In this document: positions 29,850-39,804 of the stretch, piece after piece | Layout of the letters: each line of letters begins with the position of its first letter | Numbering within the stretch: position 1 is the stretch's first letter | Source: an uncultured Alistipes sp. | GTDB taxonomy: Bacteria; Bacteroidota; Bacteroidia; Bacteroidales; Rikenellaceae | Reading direction: 5' to 3' | Length of the DNA: 64,000 bases | Assembly (NCBI GenBank): GCA_947591475.1 | Contig: CANQDE010000001.1 | Location: 62,001-126,000 of the forward strand | Notes under the pieces: model-generated | Told to the model about the DNA's origin: nothing | Seen by the model: the letters and a program-made list of their open reading frames with translations, nothing else | Databases searched by the model: none | Translations under genes and position numbers: made by a program

Positions 29850-31346
29850 ATGGAACTCAGCATCAGCAGCGAAAATTTCGTGCTCGTAGGGGCATTGTTG
29901 CTCTTCGTGGCCGTCGTGGCCGGTAAGGTGGCTTACCGGTTCGGGGCGCCTGCGTTGTTGCTGTTCTTGGGCGTCGGCATGATTTTCGGGTGGAACTTCA
30001 TTTCGTACCGGTCGATCGACATGACGCAGTTCATCGGCATGATCGCCCTGTGCGTCATCCTCTTTACGGGCGGCATGGATACCAAGTTCGCCGAAATCCG
30101 TCCGGTCATCGGCCCCGGCGTCCTGTTGGCGACCGTGGGGGTCGTCCTCACGGCTTCGATTATGGGTACTTTCGTGTGGCTCGTTGCGCCGTGGTTGGGC
30201 ATCGAGATGCCCTTCGTGTTGGCCTTGCTGCTCGCCGCAACCATGTCATCGACCGATTCCGCATCGGTGTTCTCCATCCTGCGAAGCAAGAAACAGGGCC
30301 TGCGCCAGCATCTGCGGCCGTTGTTGGAGTTGGAGAGCGGCTCGAACGACCCGATGGCCTACATGCTCACGGTGATGCTGATCGGCATCGTCTCCCACAG
30401 CGAAAGCGGTTCCGGATGGGGCATGGACTTGCTCTTTTTCGGCGTGCAGATGGCCGTCGGCGCGATTTCCGGCTACTTCGTCGGCAAAACGGCCGTCTGG
30501 ACGATCAACCGCATCAATCTGGCCAATCCTTCGCTCTATTCGGTGTTGTTGTTGGCCTTCATCTTCTTCTCGTTCGCATTCACCGACCTGCTGCACGGCA
30601 ACGGTTATTTGGCCGTTTACATCTCGGGATTGGTCGTCGGCAACCACCGGTTGACGCACAAACGGTCGTTGACCGTCTTTTTCGACGGATTCACGTGGCT
30701 GATGCAGATCATCATGTTCCTGACCTTGGGCCTTTTCGTCAACAGCAACGAGCTGTTCGCGCCCGAGGTGTTGATGCTGGGCCTTGCGGTGGGCGTTTTC
30801 ATGATCGTCGTCGCACGGCCGTTGTCGGTGTTCTGCTGCCTGTTGCCGTTCCGGCGGTTTACGACCAAGGCTCGGTTGTACGTTTCGTGGGTGGGATTGC
30901 GCGGCGCCGTGCCGATACTGTTCGCCATTTATCCGATGATGGCCCACGTCGAGCAGGCCGAATTGTTGTTTAATGTGGTCTTTCTGTCGACGATCATTTC
31001 GTTAGCCGTGCAGGGCACGACGGTCAGCGGCATGGCCAACTTGCTCGGATTGGCCTACGAACAGCGCGAAGCGGCTTTCGACGTCAATCTCGCGGGCGAC
31101 GTGAAGTCGGCCTTGACCGAGGTCGAGGTCAACGAAGCCATGATGCGGAGCGGCCGCACGTTGCAGGAACTGACATTGCCCGAGAATACGTTGGTGATGA
31201 TGGTTTGCCGCAACGGGTCGTATTTCGTGCCGAAAGGCAAGACCGAATTGCGGTTGGGTGACAAGTTGTTGGTCATTTCCGACCGCAGCGAGGAGTTGGC
31301 CGCGTCGTATCGCGACATGGGCATCGACGACGTAATGCCGCATTGA
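29850..31346 (+). CDS. Potassium/proton antiporter, CPA family (NhaP2/CvrA-like) with C-terminal RCK_C domain
   Basis: Multi-TM (FGAPALLLFLGVGMIFG, LLLAATMSSTDSASVFSILRSKKQGLRQHLRPLLELESGSNDPMAYMLTVML), C-terminal TrkA_C-like (LPENTLVMMVCRNGSYFVPKGKTELRLGDKLLVISDRSE). Confidence 0.9.
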   Translation: MELSISSENFVLVGALLLFVAVVAGKVAYRFGAPALLLFLGVGMIFGWNFISYRSIDMTQFIGMIALCVILFTGGMDTKFAEIRPVIGPGVLLATVGVVLTASIMGTFVWLVAPWLGIEMPFVLALLLAATMSSTDSASVFSILRSKKQGLRQHLRPLLELESGSNDPMAYMLTVMLIGIVSHSESGSGWGMDLLFFGVQMAVGAISGYFVGKTAVWTINRINLANPSLYSVLLLAFIFFSFAFTDLLHGNGYLAVYISGLVVGNHRLTHKRSLTVFFDGFTWLMQIIMFLTLGLFVNSNELFAPEVLMLGLAVGVFMIVVARPLSVFCCLLPFRRFTTKARLYVSWVGLRGAVPILFAIYPMMAHVEQAELLFNVVFLSTIISLAVQGTTVSGMANLLGLAYEQREAAFDVNLAGDVKSALTEVEVNEAMMRSGRTLQELTLPENTLVMMVCRNGSYFVPKGKTELRLGDKLLVISDRSEELAASYRDMGIDDVMPH

Positions 31347-31370
31347 TTTTTGGTGTTTAATTTCTCCATT

Positions 31371-31685
31371 ACACCTTCCACATCCCCGCAACCCCTCTTT
31401 CCTCTTGCTCCGCCCCTCCCGTCCCTCTTTGCTCCTCTCCCCGCCGCCGCGCGCCCTGCTCCGCCCGCCTCTCCGCCCAAAAACACCCCACACCCCCACC
31501 GAATCCCACCGCACCCCGCCCAAAATGCCCCTCGCCGCAACCTTCCCATCCCCGCCGTAAACCGTTCCTCCTCCCCGAAACCTCCCCGCCGTCCCACACT
31601 CCTCCACACCGCCCCCGAAACCTCTCTACACCCCCTCCAACCCTCGTCGAATCCCGCCAAAACCCCGTCGGCTTCCCTCATCGAA
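31371..31685. other. Strand-asymmetric C-rich intergenic segment
   Basis: Hand count over 31381-31680: about 171 C versus 34 G in 300 nt on + strand; no convincing coding potential. Confidence 0.85.
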
Positions 31686-31751
31686 AAGGCATGTTCGTGA
31701 TAGAAAAGCCTGCGTTCGTTGAAATTATTTCCTTTCTTGGCTGGCGGGTGC

Positions 31752-31759
31752 TAAATTTG
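31752..31759 (+). promoter_or_regulatory. -7-type box TAAATTTG upstream of surface-lipoprotein locus
   Basis: TAAATTTG 31 nt before ATG 31791. Confidence 0.45.
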
Positions 31760-31790
31760 CGGTGAATCAGAAAGAATAGCGCGTAAATCC

Positions 31791-33797
31791 ATGAAATTCA
31801 TCTATCGAATAGGGATCGGTTTGATCGTGTGCAGCGCGGTCGCTTGCAGTAAGAACGATGCGGATAACGCCGCGCCCGTCGCGGAGCCCGAGACCGTCAT
31901 CATCGGATGCGCCGGTGCCACGGGTGCCGACGTCGACGTCCGTACGGAGCTTGAGGGCGATTTGTCGGTGCGTTGGGCTGAGGGCGACGAGATTCGCCTC
32001 TGGGCGAGGGAGAGCGGGGCGACCGAATTTCTGACCGGCGTTCAAAATGTGCCATTCCGGTTCGATTATTATTCGCCGTCGTGGTCGCGGGCGGGCTTCG
32101 CGGGGACGATCAGCGGGGTCGAATCGACGTTCGACACGAAGAAGAAGTACGATTATTTCGCCGTTTCACCCGCACCGGCGTCCGATGCTGCCGTTGTTCC
32201 CGAATTCGATGCCGACGGAAAGCTGACGAAGCTGCCCGTAACTTATACGATTCCGGCCGAGCAGACGGGCGAGTTCGATGGTCGGTACGACATCATGACA
32301 GCGGAACCTCTCCGCGACGCTGCGGGTTTGCAGGCGGGCGACGACAATCCTTCGATCAAATTGGAGTTCAATCGACACCACGTGCACGTGCTCAAAATCG
32401 AGATTGGGAAGAACAGTTTGGAGACACGCCAATCCCCCGGTGTCGAGGAATCCATCCGCTCCATCGAACTCACTTTTCCCGACCCCGTTGTCGGTCAGTT
32501 GACGGTCGATGCCACCGGCAAGAACGATCCCCTGTTCACTCCGGCGGAAGGGGATAAAGGCAAGGTGCTGACCCTTCGCTTCAACGAACCCAAAAAGGCG
32601 GGCGACGTCGTGTATGCGTTCATCGCGCGGCAGGAACCGTTGTCGTCGGACGACGGAAAAGTCATTATCAAGGCGACCGGTGCTTCGGGCGGCGACAAAC
32701 CGTGCGTTTCGCTCGAACGGTCGTTCACCAAGGAGCACGAGTTTACGCGCGGGGCCGTTACGACTTTGAAATACGACATCCCCGAACGGTACCGGTGTAC
32801 CAAAATTTTCTTTTCGTTGGGTGAAAAGGAGGGCGGCGATACGCGCACAGTTCCGATTAGCGTTGTCGCTGAGAACGGTTACGGTTGGGGTACGTTGGGC
32901 GAGGAGATCAAATCGTTCCAAATCGTCGACAAAGACGGCAATGCTTTGCCCAAGTGTTCTTCGTTTACCTGCGATCACGTCAAGAACGAGTACGAAATCA
33001 GTTTCTTGCTCGAAGACGAAGCCGAGCGCGTGAAGTTCTTCCAGTGTGCCAGCGAAGGGTGTACTGTCAAACTGACCTCTGATCGCGCCGTAGTCGAATG
33101 CCCGTTTAAGCTCTCCTCGCTCGAAGCGGAGGTAGAAAATAGGGTGCCCGCATTCAAAGTGCCCTATCTGTTCGAGGAGGATTTCAACAGTATAAATCAA
33201 GATTTTGAATATCACTCTGAATATAAAGATTCCGATGCCCACAATCCAGCTGCTATTTCGTTGGCCCCTTATGGGTTATCGTCGTGGAGCGGTACCCGTG
33301 TCGGAGGAGCGAATGGTTTGAATCTTCGTATCGTTTCACGTACTGAGATAGGATTTTGGCTTAAAGAAGACTATAATGGTCGTGTTGATAGTGCTCCGAT
33401 TGGTACTTGTTTGATAGAAGGAAAAACTCCCCCTGTTGTAGTCCGTTACGAATATGGCGGAGATCGGTATAATGGAGTGAGCGAACAAACAGGAAACCCG
33501 CTTGTAACATTTGGATATACAAATACTGATAATGAAATCATTTCATTGAATGAAAATATGACGGATAAGTTTCTTTCCGACAAGGAAATCAAGTTGGATA
33601 TGAATAGTAATAACAATAACGAAAAGTACTATGGTATAACGCCTCATTGTACTGAAAAGTATACTATTCCGAGTTGTCAGCAGAATACTCGGTTGAGTTG
33701 GAAAGTTTCCAATAATCATCAACTCGAATTTGGGGCGAATGGTATGTATTGGTTGTATATTGATAATATCAAAGTGCAGTTGGCATCGGAACAATAG
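31791..33797 (+). CDS. Fimbrillin-like lipoprotein with distinct C-terminal module
   Basis: Lipobox VCSAVACSKND; fimbrillin-type features (VRTELEGDLSVRWAEGDEIRLWA...DYFAVSPAPA...TYTIPAEQTGEFDGRYDIMTAEP...KLEFNRHHVHVLKIEI). Confidence 0.75.
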   Translation: MKFIYRIGIGLIVCSAVACSKNDADNAAPVAEPETVIIGCAGATGADVDVRTELEGDLSVRWAEGDEIRLWARESGATEFLTGVQNVPFRFDYYSPSWSRAGFAGTISGVESTFDTKKKYDYFAVSPAPASDAAVVPEFDADGKLTKLPVTYTIPAEQTGEFDGRYDIMTAEPLRDAAGLQAGDDNPSIKLEFNRHHVHVLKIEIGKNSLETRQSPGVEESIRSIELTFPDPVVGQLTVDATGKNDPLFTPAEGDKGKVLTLRFNEPKKAGDVVYAFIARQEPLSSDDGKVIIKATGASGGDKPCVSLERSFTKEHEFTRGAVTTLKYDIPERYRCTKIFFSLGEKEGGDTRTVPISVVAENGYGWGTLGEEIKSFQIVDKDGNALPKCSSFTCDHVKNEYEISFLLEDEAERVKFFQCASEGCTVKLTSDRAVVECPFKLSSLEAEVENRVPAFKVPYLFEEDFNSINQDFEYHSEYKDSDAHNPAAISLAPYGLSSWSGTRVGGANGLNLRIVSRTEIGFWLKEDYNGRVDSAPIGTCLIEGKTPPVVVRYEYGGDRYNGVSEQTGNPLVTFGYTNTDNEIISLNENMTDKFLSDKEIKLDMNSNNNNEKYYGITPHCTEKYTIPSCQQNTRLSWKVSNNHQLEFGANGMYWLYIDNIKVQLASEQ

Positions 33798-33825
33798 AAA
33801 AAGTTGTTTAACAAGATACGGAAAA

Positions 33826-34731
33826 ATGAAAAGCAACTTAATAAAAAATATCTTCCTAATGGGGGCGGTCGCTTGCGCGGCGATCGGCTGCTCGGACAAC
33901 GAATCGCTCGGCGGCGAGGCCGACGCTCAGCGCTGTCAGGGGCGGCTCGGCGTCGACGGCGTGGCCTCGGCGGCGGTCGTCTCGCGTGCCGAAACCGATG
34001 GCATCGACCTCGCTGACCTCTGCGGCTTTCAAGTGCCCCAACCTTCGGAACTCCGATTGACCCTTACGGGCAACGACATCGCCGAACTCGAATCCGGCGA
34101 AACCGGCCCCGTCGAGGTGGGTCGCTTCGATTACGCGGAACAGTGGGCGAAGTTGGCCGATTACGACGAACCGGCCCTCTACCCGGGTACCTATACGGCC
34201 CTGCTCGAATACGGCGAGCCCGATGCCATAGGCCCCGCTCAACCCTATTATCGGGGCGAAGCGCAAGCCACGGTCGTGGTCGGCGAAAAGACGCCGTGCA
34301 AAGTGGAGGTAGCAATCGTCAATGCGGCGGTGCGCATCACGGCGGACGACAATTTCAAAAACTATTTTTCCGATGTGCAGCTCAAGTTGGTGATCGACGG
34401 TAAGGAGACCGATTACGGGTTGACGTTAGTGGAGACCGAAGACGGGATTACGATAGCGGACGCCGATGCGCCGATTTTCGTGCCTGCGGGAACGAAAGTC
34501 GCCGTGAAAGGGTCGGTGCGCCGTCCTGCGCAGACCGGCGAGGAAACCGACGAGGAACGGAAAAAACTCGTGATAGATATAAACGTACCCGCTCGCCCGA
34601 TGGCTGCCGGTACGTTGCATACGTTCCGATTCACGGCCGATGCCGGCGGCGCGGATGTGAAGGTCGTATTCGAGAATTTCGGTGAGGGCAGCTCGGACGA
34701 GGTGGAACTCAACGACGATGCGATAAAGTAG
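33826..34731 (+). CDS. DUF4493-like lipoprotein
   Basis: Lipobox VACAAIGCSDNE; SRAETDGIDLADLCGFQV...LYPGTYTALLEYGEPDAIGPAQPYYRGEAQATVVVGEKTPCKVEVAIVNAAVRITADDNFKNYFSD. Confidence 0.68.
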   Translation: MKSNLIKNIFLMGAVACAAIGCSDNESLGGEADAQRCQGRLGVDGVASAAVVSRAETDGIDLADLCGFQVPQPSELRLTLTGNDIAELESGETGPVEVGRFDYAEQWAKLADYDEPALYPGTYTALLEYGEPDAIGPAQPYYRGEAQATVVVGEKTPCKVEVAIVNAAVRITADDNFKNYFSDVQLKLVIDGKETDYGLTLVETEDGITIADADAPIFVPAGTKVAVKGSVRRPAQTGEETDEERKKLVIDINVPARPMAAGTLHTFRFTADAGGADVKVVFENFGEGSSDEVELNDDAIK

Positions 34732-34768
34732 GCCCGAAAGTCGGCAACAAACGGAATGACAATAATTT

Positions 34769-36607
34769 ATGCGATTGATTAGCATGATGAAGATAATGAA
34801 CAGAATGATGCGAATCGGCGGGGCGATGGCGTTGCTGATGGCGGCGACGGGTTGCGTGAACGAAGAGCCCGCGTATGTCGAGCCGGTCGAGCCCGAAACG
34901 GCCGAAATGGGATATTTGAGCCTGTCGGAGGTCGGGTTGCTTGTGGTGTCCGATTCCGAAACGGATCAGAGCACCGAGGAGCCGTCGATCGCGATGCTGT
35001 CGCGGGCCGACGATCTGACGTTCGATTCGGAGATCGGCGCCTACAAGGGGAACGAAGCGTCGGATAAAGAGGACTACCGGGTAACGATTCGTTCCGAAAA
35101 AGGGGACGTCGTGTTCCACAATACGCTTGCCGAGCTGAAAAAGCAGGTGAATTCGGACAAGGGCGGTTTGGAAGTGCCCGTAGGCCGGTACACGATTTCG
35201 GCGACGTCGAATCCCTCGGCGACGGGCGTGCCTGCCGTCGTGCAGGATTCGCCCTCCTATGCGGGCAAAGTGGACGGTATAAACGTCGTCAAGGATGAGA
35301 CCGCGCAGGCGGGGACGATCGTCTGCAAACTCCAGAATATCAAAATCACGGTCGGGGTCGCCGCCGATCTCTATAGCCAGTTGGTACCGCTCTCGACGGG
35401 GAACTTGATCGATGCGGAGGTTTATTACGCGGACTCGGAGATCGATTGGCTTGTTCCGGCCACGTGGAATTGGACGGCCGAAACGCCGAAGCCCGTCTAT
35501 TTTCCGGTATTGAAAGAGGATGAAACCTTGCACTTCCGTTTCCGCGCCAAAATCAAAGGGGGTTCGGACATCGAGATAACGAGGGATATTTCGGACGTCA
35601 TGGAGGGGCAATGGCGTCGCGTCCATGTGGCTCCGCAGTACGATACGGAGGGGAACGTGGTGCTCGACGTGAAGGTCAGCGCGTTCGCGCCGGACGAGAC
35701 CATCAAGGTCAACGGTGAGAACGGTGGCGATGGTGCCGGCGATGGCGCCGCGCCTACCATCTGCTGGACGGAGTTGGCGTTAGACAAGTCGTCGGGCGAG
35801 CCGTCGATCAAGTGGGCCGACGGCACCGAGCTGCCGGAGAGCATCGCCGCCGCGTCGCAGCCGGTAACGATCGCCGCGCCGAATGGCATCGAGCGGGTCG
35901 GTCTGACCGTCCGGACGACGAATTCCGAGTTTACGGCGGATGCGGCGGCGATGACCAAGGATGACCTTTGTGCGGTTGCGTCGAACCGACAACTCACGAA
36001 TTATGGAATTCCGTTCGGCGCGGCGCTGAAAGGCCAGAAGGAGGTGCCGTTCGGTCTGGACAAAATTTTGGGTCAGATTCGCGGTTATGACGGCGAATAT
36101 ACGTTCGATTTCACCGTAACCGACCAGAATGGCTTCACCTGCCAGCAGACGCTCAAATTCGTTTCTGGCAGCGGGAGCGTATTCGAACCGATAACGATCG
36201 AAGGGGACGGTTTCAATATCGATGAACGTCAGAATGTTCTGGCGGATGGTAGCATCGAGTTGGCGAACGGCGAAAAATCGAAAGAAGTCAAGGTAAATGT
36301 GCATTGTCCGAAAAAAATTACCGAATTGTGGGTATCGATCAATTCGGAAACTCTTACACCCACGTTGGGAGAGTTCGGTATTCCGCAAACGTTCGATTTG
36401 TGTGCTTTGGACGAGCAAATGGCGGCGTTGATGTCGGGATTCGGGTTCCCTTGCAATGACGAGGTCCGCGGACAAACGGAGATTTTGTTCCGGATTTCGA
36501 GCTCTTTGATGGGCTTGTTAAGTGGAATTGAGGGAGACCATGATTTCGTGTTGAAAGTGGTGAGTGAAGGGGAATCGGTCAGCAAAACGATAAAACTTCA
36601 CGTATAA
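34769..36607 (+). CDS. DUF4493-domain lipoprotein
   Basis: Lipobox LMAATGCVNEEP; SRADDLT..., VPVGRYTISATSNPSATGVPAVVQDSPSYAGKVDGINVVKDETAQAGTIVCKLQNIKITVGVAADL. Confidence 0.72.
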   Translation: MRLISMMKIMNRMMRIGGAMALLMAATGCVNEEPAYVEPVEPETAEMGYLSLSEVGLLVVSDSETDQSTEEPSIAMLSRADDLTFDSEIGAYKGNEASDKEDYRVTIRSEKGDVVFHNTLAELKKQVNSDKGGLEVPVGRYTISATSNPSATGVPAVVQDSPSYAGKVDGINVVKDETAQAGTIVCKLQNIKITVGVAADLYSQLVPLSTGNLIDAEVYYADSEIDWLVPATWNWTAETPKPVYFPVLKEDETLHFRFRAKIKGGSDIEITRDISDVMEGQWRRVHVAPQYDTEGNVVLDVKVSAFAPDETIKVNGENGGDGAGDGAAPTICWTELALDKSSGEPSIKWADGTELPESIAAASQPVTIAAPNGIERVGLTVRTTNSEFTADAAAMTKDDLCAVASNRQLTNYGIPFGAALKGQKEVPFGLDKILGQIRGYDGEYTFDFTVTDQNGFTCQQTLKFVSGSGSVFEPITIEGDGFNIDERQNVLADGSIELANGEKSKEVKVNVHCPKKITELWVSINSETLTPTLGEFGIPQTFDLCALDEQMAALMSGFGFPCNDEVRGQTEILFRISSSLMGLLSGIEGDHDFVLKVVSEGESVSKTIKLHV

Positions 36608-36619
36608 CAAGTATAAGCG

Positions 36620-38851
36620 ATGATGAAGTTACGGATATATATGGCAGCGCTCTTGTCTGTTGCATTGGGGGCCGTTGCCTGTGAAAAGACGGAGGTGGAC
36701 GGTTATGCGGCCGGTGAGGGCGGTGTCGTGATGAATCTTGCGAATACACGGGCGGTGGATATGTCCGGTCGGACGTTGGCCGATTGTACGACCTCTATTT
36801 ATCAGAAGGGAACGGATGCCGAGACTTCGGAACCGACCGAAACGTTGATTCGCGAGTATGCACCCGGGAAATGTCCCGAGACGATCAAGTTGCTGGCCGG
36901 CTCGTATTTCGTCAAAGTGCAGTGGGGCGAACATCCTGCGGCGGCAGCTTTCGACAAATGCTTCTACGAGGGTTCTGAAGACTTCACGATTACGGCGGGG
37001 CAAACGGCGGAGGTTACGGTATCGTGCAAACCGCAAAGTGCGGCCGTCGGTGTCGAATATGCTTCGAGTATCGCTGAGAAACTCACCGGTTATGCGGCCG
37101 TGGTCGCTTTGCCCGGTGATAATGATCCGAATACGACGGATGCGTTGACTTTTACGGAGAGCGAAACGGGTTACTTCACGATGCCCGAGGGCGTTACGAC
37201 GCTCACATGGACATTCGACGCTACGCATCCGGAGAAGGGCGAGGTTCGCAAGTCGGGTGAAATCACCGGTGTCGAAGCGGGTAAAAGTTATAAGTTGACG
37301 TTCCGTTATTCGGATGATTTGCCCGGATATGTTTCGGTCGACATCTCCGTCGACGATACGACGAAGGATTACAACGATGTTATGGTTTTCAGCGAGGATC
37401 CCGGGGTAGACCTTACGGAACAACAGGATTTTACGAGCGAAACGCTTCCTGAGGGGATAGACGTAATAATGAAAGCGACGGCTCAAAACGCAACGGTCGA
37501 GAAAGCGTTCATCTATCTGGATGGTGGCCATGCTGTTTCATCGGCTTCGACCCGTGCGGGTAACGAGCAGCCCTATTGGACATGGACAGTAGCGGATGGT
37601 GCATCGGATGAAACGATAGCAACGGCTGTCCTCTCCGATAACAAGAAAGAATTGAAAATTACGTTCTTGAGCCGGAATGTCCTGACGTCGGCCACCGGTA
37701 AGATTGAGGGCGGCAAAACGAATTACCGATTTGAGGTAATGGATAGCAACAACAGCAAGGCCGATAGGACGATGTCGATCAGTATCGATGGATTATGCCC
37801 TATCAGCACAAAAGACTACGATTTGTGGGCGAATACCGTTACCTTGCGTGCCGTATCGGCAAGCGGTGTGCCGACCTTCAAACTGCGGCAGGCCGGTACG
37901 ACCGAGTGGAAGACCTTGACGGTTACCGAGCCGGTTGCCGAGAACGAATATACGGCGACATTTGCGGCTGAATGGACCGGACCCGATTCTAATAATTCTC
38001 CAAATGCAAATGGTTTGACGGTATATACACCTGTTAAAGGTACGGGCGTTTGGGCCGAAAATACTTACGAAGCGGCGGTCGAAATCGATGGGCATGAATA
38101 TCTTACGACCTTCACGCCGACGGTCGAACAATTGATTCCCAACGGCGATATGTCCGACACTTCATGTTCGTGCTTTACACTGAATCATGGATCGTTTTGG
38201 GATAGCGGTAATCTTAAAGCTCCAGTTGTGGGTGAGACATGGCTTTGTATTCCGGGAGAGAAGAGCGGTCTGTCTTGTGCACACTTGACGGCCGGCTGTC
38301 CAGCAAATCTTATGTTGTCTGCCGGAAATCTTTTTACTGGAGAGTTTGCTTCGTCCGGATTGAACGGTACGGTGAAATTCGGTAAGGATTACGATTGGAA
38401 AGCGCGTCCGACTGCCTTGCATTTGAAATACCATGCGAAAGTCGGTACGGTGAATCAGGTGAAACATAAGGATGCCAGCGGAAAAGACCCGCTTACCAAA
38501 GATAAGGATAGCGATATTTCGGTGATTTATGTCGCTATCGTCGATTGGGATGTTCCACATCAAGTAACGTCCGGAACGGAAGCTCCTACGGGGATGTGGT
38601 CGCCCGATGCGACGACCGAGCTGGGGGAAAAACAGAAAATCATCGGTTACGGTATCGTGCGATTGTCGGAAAGTACGGTAGGCGATGATTTGAAAGATAT
38701 GGAAATTCCGATTTATTACTATGATATAGAGACCAAACCGTCGAAGAAGTATAAAATCGTGATTTCGGCTTCGACGAGTTACTACGGCGACTACATGTGC
38801 GGTTGCAGTACGAACGAACTCTGGGTAACCGATTTCAAATGGGTTTATTAA
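36620..38851 (+). CDS. DUF4493 / PCMD (putative carbohydrate metabolism domain)-like lipoprotein
   Basis: Lipobox VALGAVACEKTE; LLAGSYFVKVQWGEHPAAAAFDKCFYEGSEDFTITAGQTAEVTVSCKPQSAAVGVEYAS; C-terminal LIPNGDMSD...NLFTGEF...YYGDYMCGCSTNELWVTDFKWVY. Confidence 0.7.
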   Translation: MMKLRIYMAALLSVALGAVACEKTEVDGYAAGEGGVVMNLANTRAVDMSGRTLADCTTSIYQKGTDAETSEPTETLIREYAPGKCPETIKLLAGSYFVKVQWGEHPAAAAFDKCFYEGSEDFTITAGQTAEVTVSCKPQSAAVGVEYASSIAEKLTGYAAVVALPGDNDPNTTDALTFTESETGYFTMPEGVTTLTWTFDATHPEKGEVRKSGEITGVEAGKSYKLTFRYSDDLPGYVSVDISVDDTTKDYNDVMVFSEDPGVDLTEQQDFTSETLPEGIDVIMKATAQNATVEKAFIYLDGGHAVSSASTRAGNEQPYWTWTVADGASDETIATAVLSDNKKELKITFLSRNVLTSATGKIEGGKTNYRFEVMDSNNSKADRTMSISIDGLCPISTKDYDLWANTVTLRAVSASGVPTFKLRQAGTTEWKTLTVTEPVAENEYTATFAAEWTGPDSNNSPNANGLTVYTPVKGTGVWAENTYEAAVEIDGHEYLTTFTPTVEQLIPNGDMSDTSCSCFTLNHGSFWDSGNLKAPVVGETWLCIPGEKSGLSCAHLTAGCPANLMLSAGNLFTGEFASSGLNGTVKFGKDYDWKARPTALHLKYHAKVGTVNQVKHKDASGKDPLTKDKDSDISVIYVAIVDWDVPHQVTSGTEAPTGMWSPDATTELGEKQKIIGYGIVRLSESTVGDDLKDMEIPIYYYDIETKPSKKYKIVISASTSYYGDYMCGCSTNELWVTDFKWVY

Positions 38852-38877
38852 CTGAAAGCCGAACCGAAGAGACCTCC

Positions 38878-39795
38878 ATGCACTCGATGAAAGGGTTGAT
38901 TTGTTTGCTTGTGTTGTGTGTAGGCACAACACAAGCCTTGTTCGGGCAGAATCGTTCCGATGCGCCCGTTTTACCGGAGCGGTTCGCGGATACGGTACAG
39001 ACCGTACAGCCTGCACAGACCGTGCGGAACGAACCTTCTGTGCAGGCCGCCGGTCCGTCGGTTCAGGCGAGCCATCGGCTCGAAACCGCCGACGAGCCGC
39101 AACTCTCCGACGAGGAACGCCGCAAACAACGCGGTCTGACCGACATCAGCACCGTATTCGTTCCCAAAGGACAATGGATTTTCGGCGGTACGGCCTCCTA
39201 TTCGACCCATACCAACGATTCCTATCAATTTCTGATTGTCGAGGGCATCGGTTCGGAGGGTTACAATTTCCGCGTCAGTCCGATGATTGCCTATGCGTTG
39301 CGCAACAACATGGCGATCGGCGGTCGATTCATCTATTCGCGCACGTTGCTCAAATTGGACAACGCCAATCTGAAATTCGGCGACGAAGAGACTGGTACGG
39401 ATATTCGCATCAAGGATTTCTACGCCTTGCGCAGCAGTTATCAGGCGGCGGTCATCTGGCGGCAGTTCATTCCGCTGGGACGGAACAAGCGTTTCGCGTT
39501 GTTCAACGAGATGTCGTTGATGGGCGGTGGCGTACAAGCCAAATTCGCCAACGATTCGCCCGTGAAGGGAACCTACGAACGTGGTTACACCTTTTCGTTG
39601 GGCGTTTCGCCCGGCATCGTGGCGTTCGCCACGAACAACATGGCAATCGAAGTCAACGTCGGCGTGATGGGTATCACTTACAACCGTACCAAGCAGGTGC
39701 ACAATCAGGTTACGGTCGGACATCGGTCGACGAGCATGATGAATTTCAAAGTGAACATATTTTCGATAGGGCTGGGTATGGCCTTTTATTTATAG
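38878..39795 (+). CDS. Outer-membrane beta-barrel-like protein (paralog 1)
   Basis: Signal peptide MHSMKGLICLLVLCVGTTQALFGQ, Q/A/P-rich linker, then amphipathic strands (QWIFGGTASYSTHTNDSYQFLIVEG...INIFSIGLGMAFYL-type end). ATG chosen at 38878. Confidence 0.75.
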   Translation: MHSMKGLICLLVLCVGTTQALFGQNRSDAPVLPERFADTVQTVQPAQTVRNEPSVQAAGPSVQASHRLETADEPQLSDEERRKQRGLTDISTVFVPKGQWIFGGTASYSTHTNDSYQFLIVEGIGSEGYNFRVSPMIAYALRNNMAIGGRFIYSRTLLKLDNANLKFGDEETGTDIRIKDFYALRSSYQAAVIWRQFIPLGRNKRFALFNEMSLMGGGVQAKFANDSPVKGTYERGYTFSLGVSPGIVAFATNNMAIEVNVGVMGITYNRTKQVHNQVTVGHRSTSMMNFKVNIFSIGLGMAFYL

Positions 39796-39804
39796 GGAGG
39801 GCGT

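Noticed and set aside
31002-31681. Gly/Arg-rich - strand ORFs over the C-rich spacer
   Set aside because: Low-complexity translation of a C-rich strand running antisense into the antiporter gene; no start context or domain. The asymmetry itself is reported as a finding instead.
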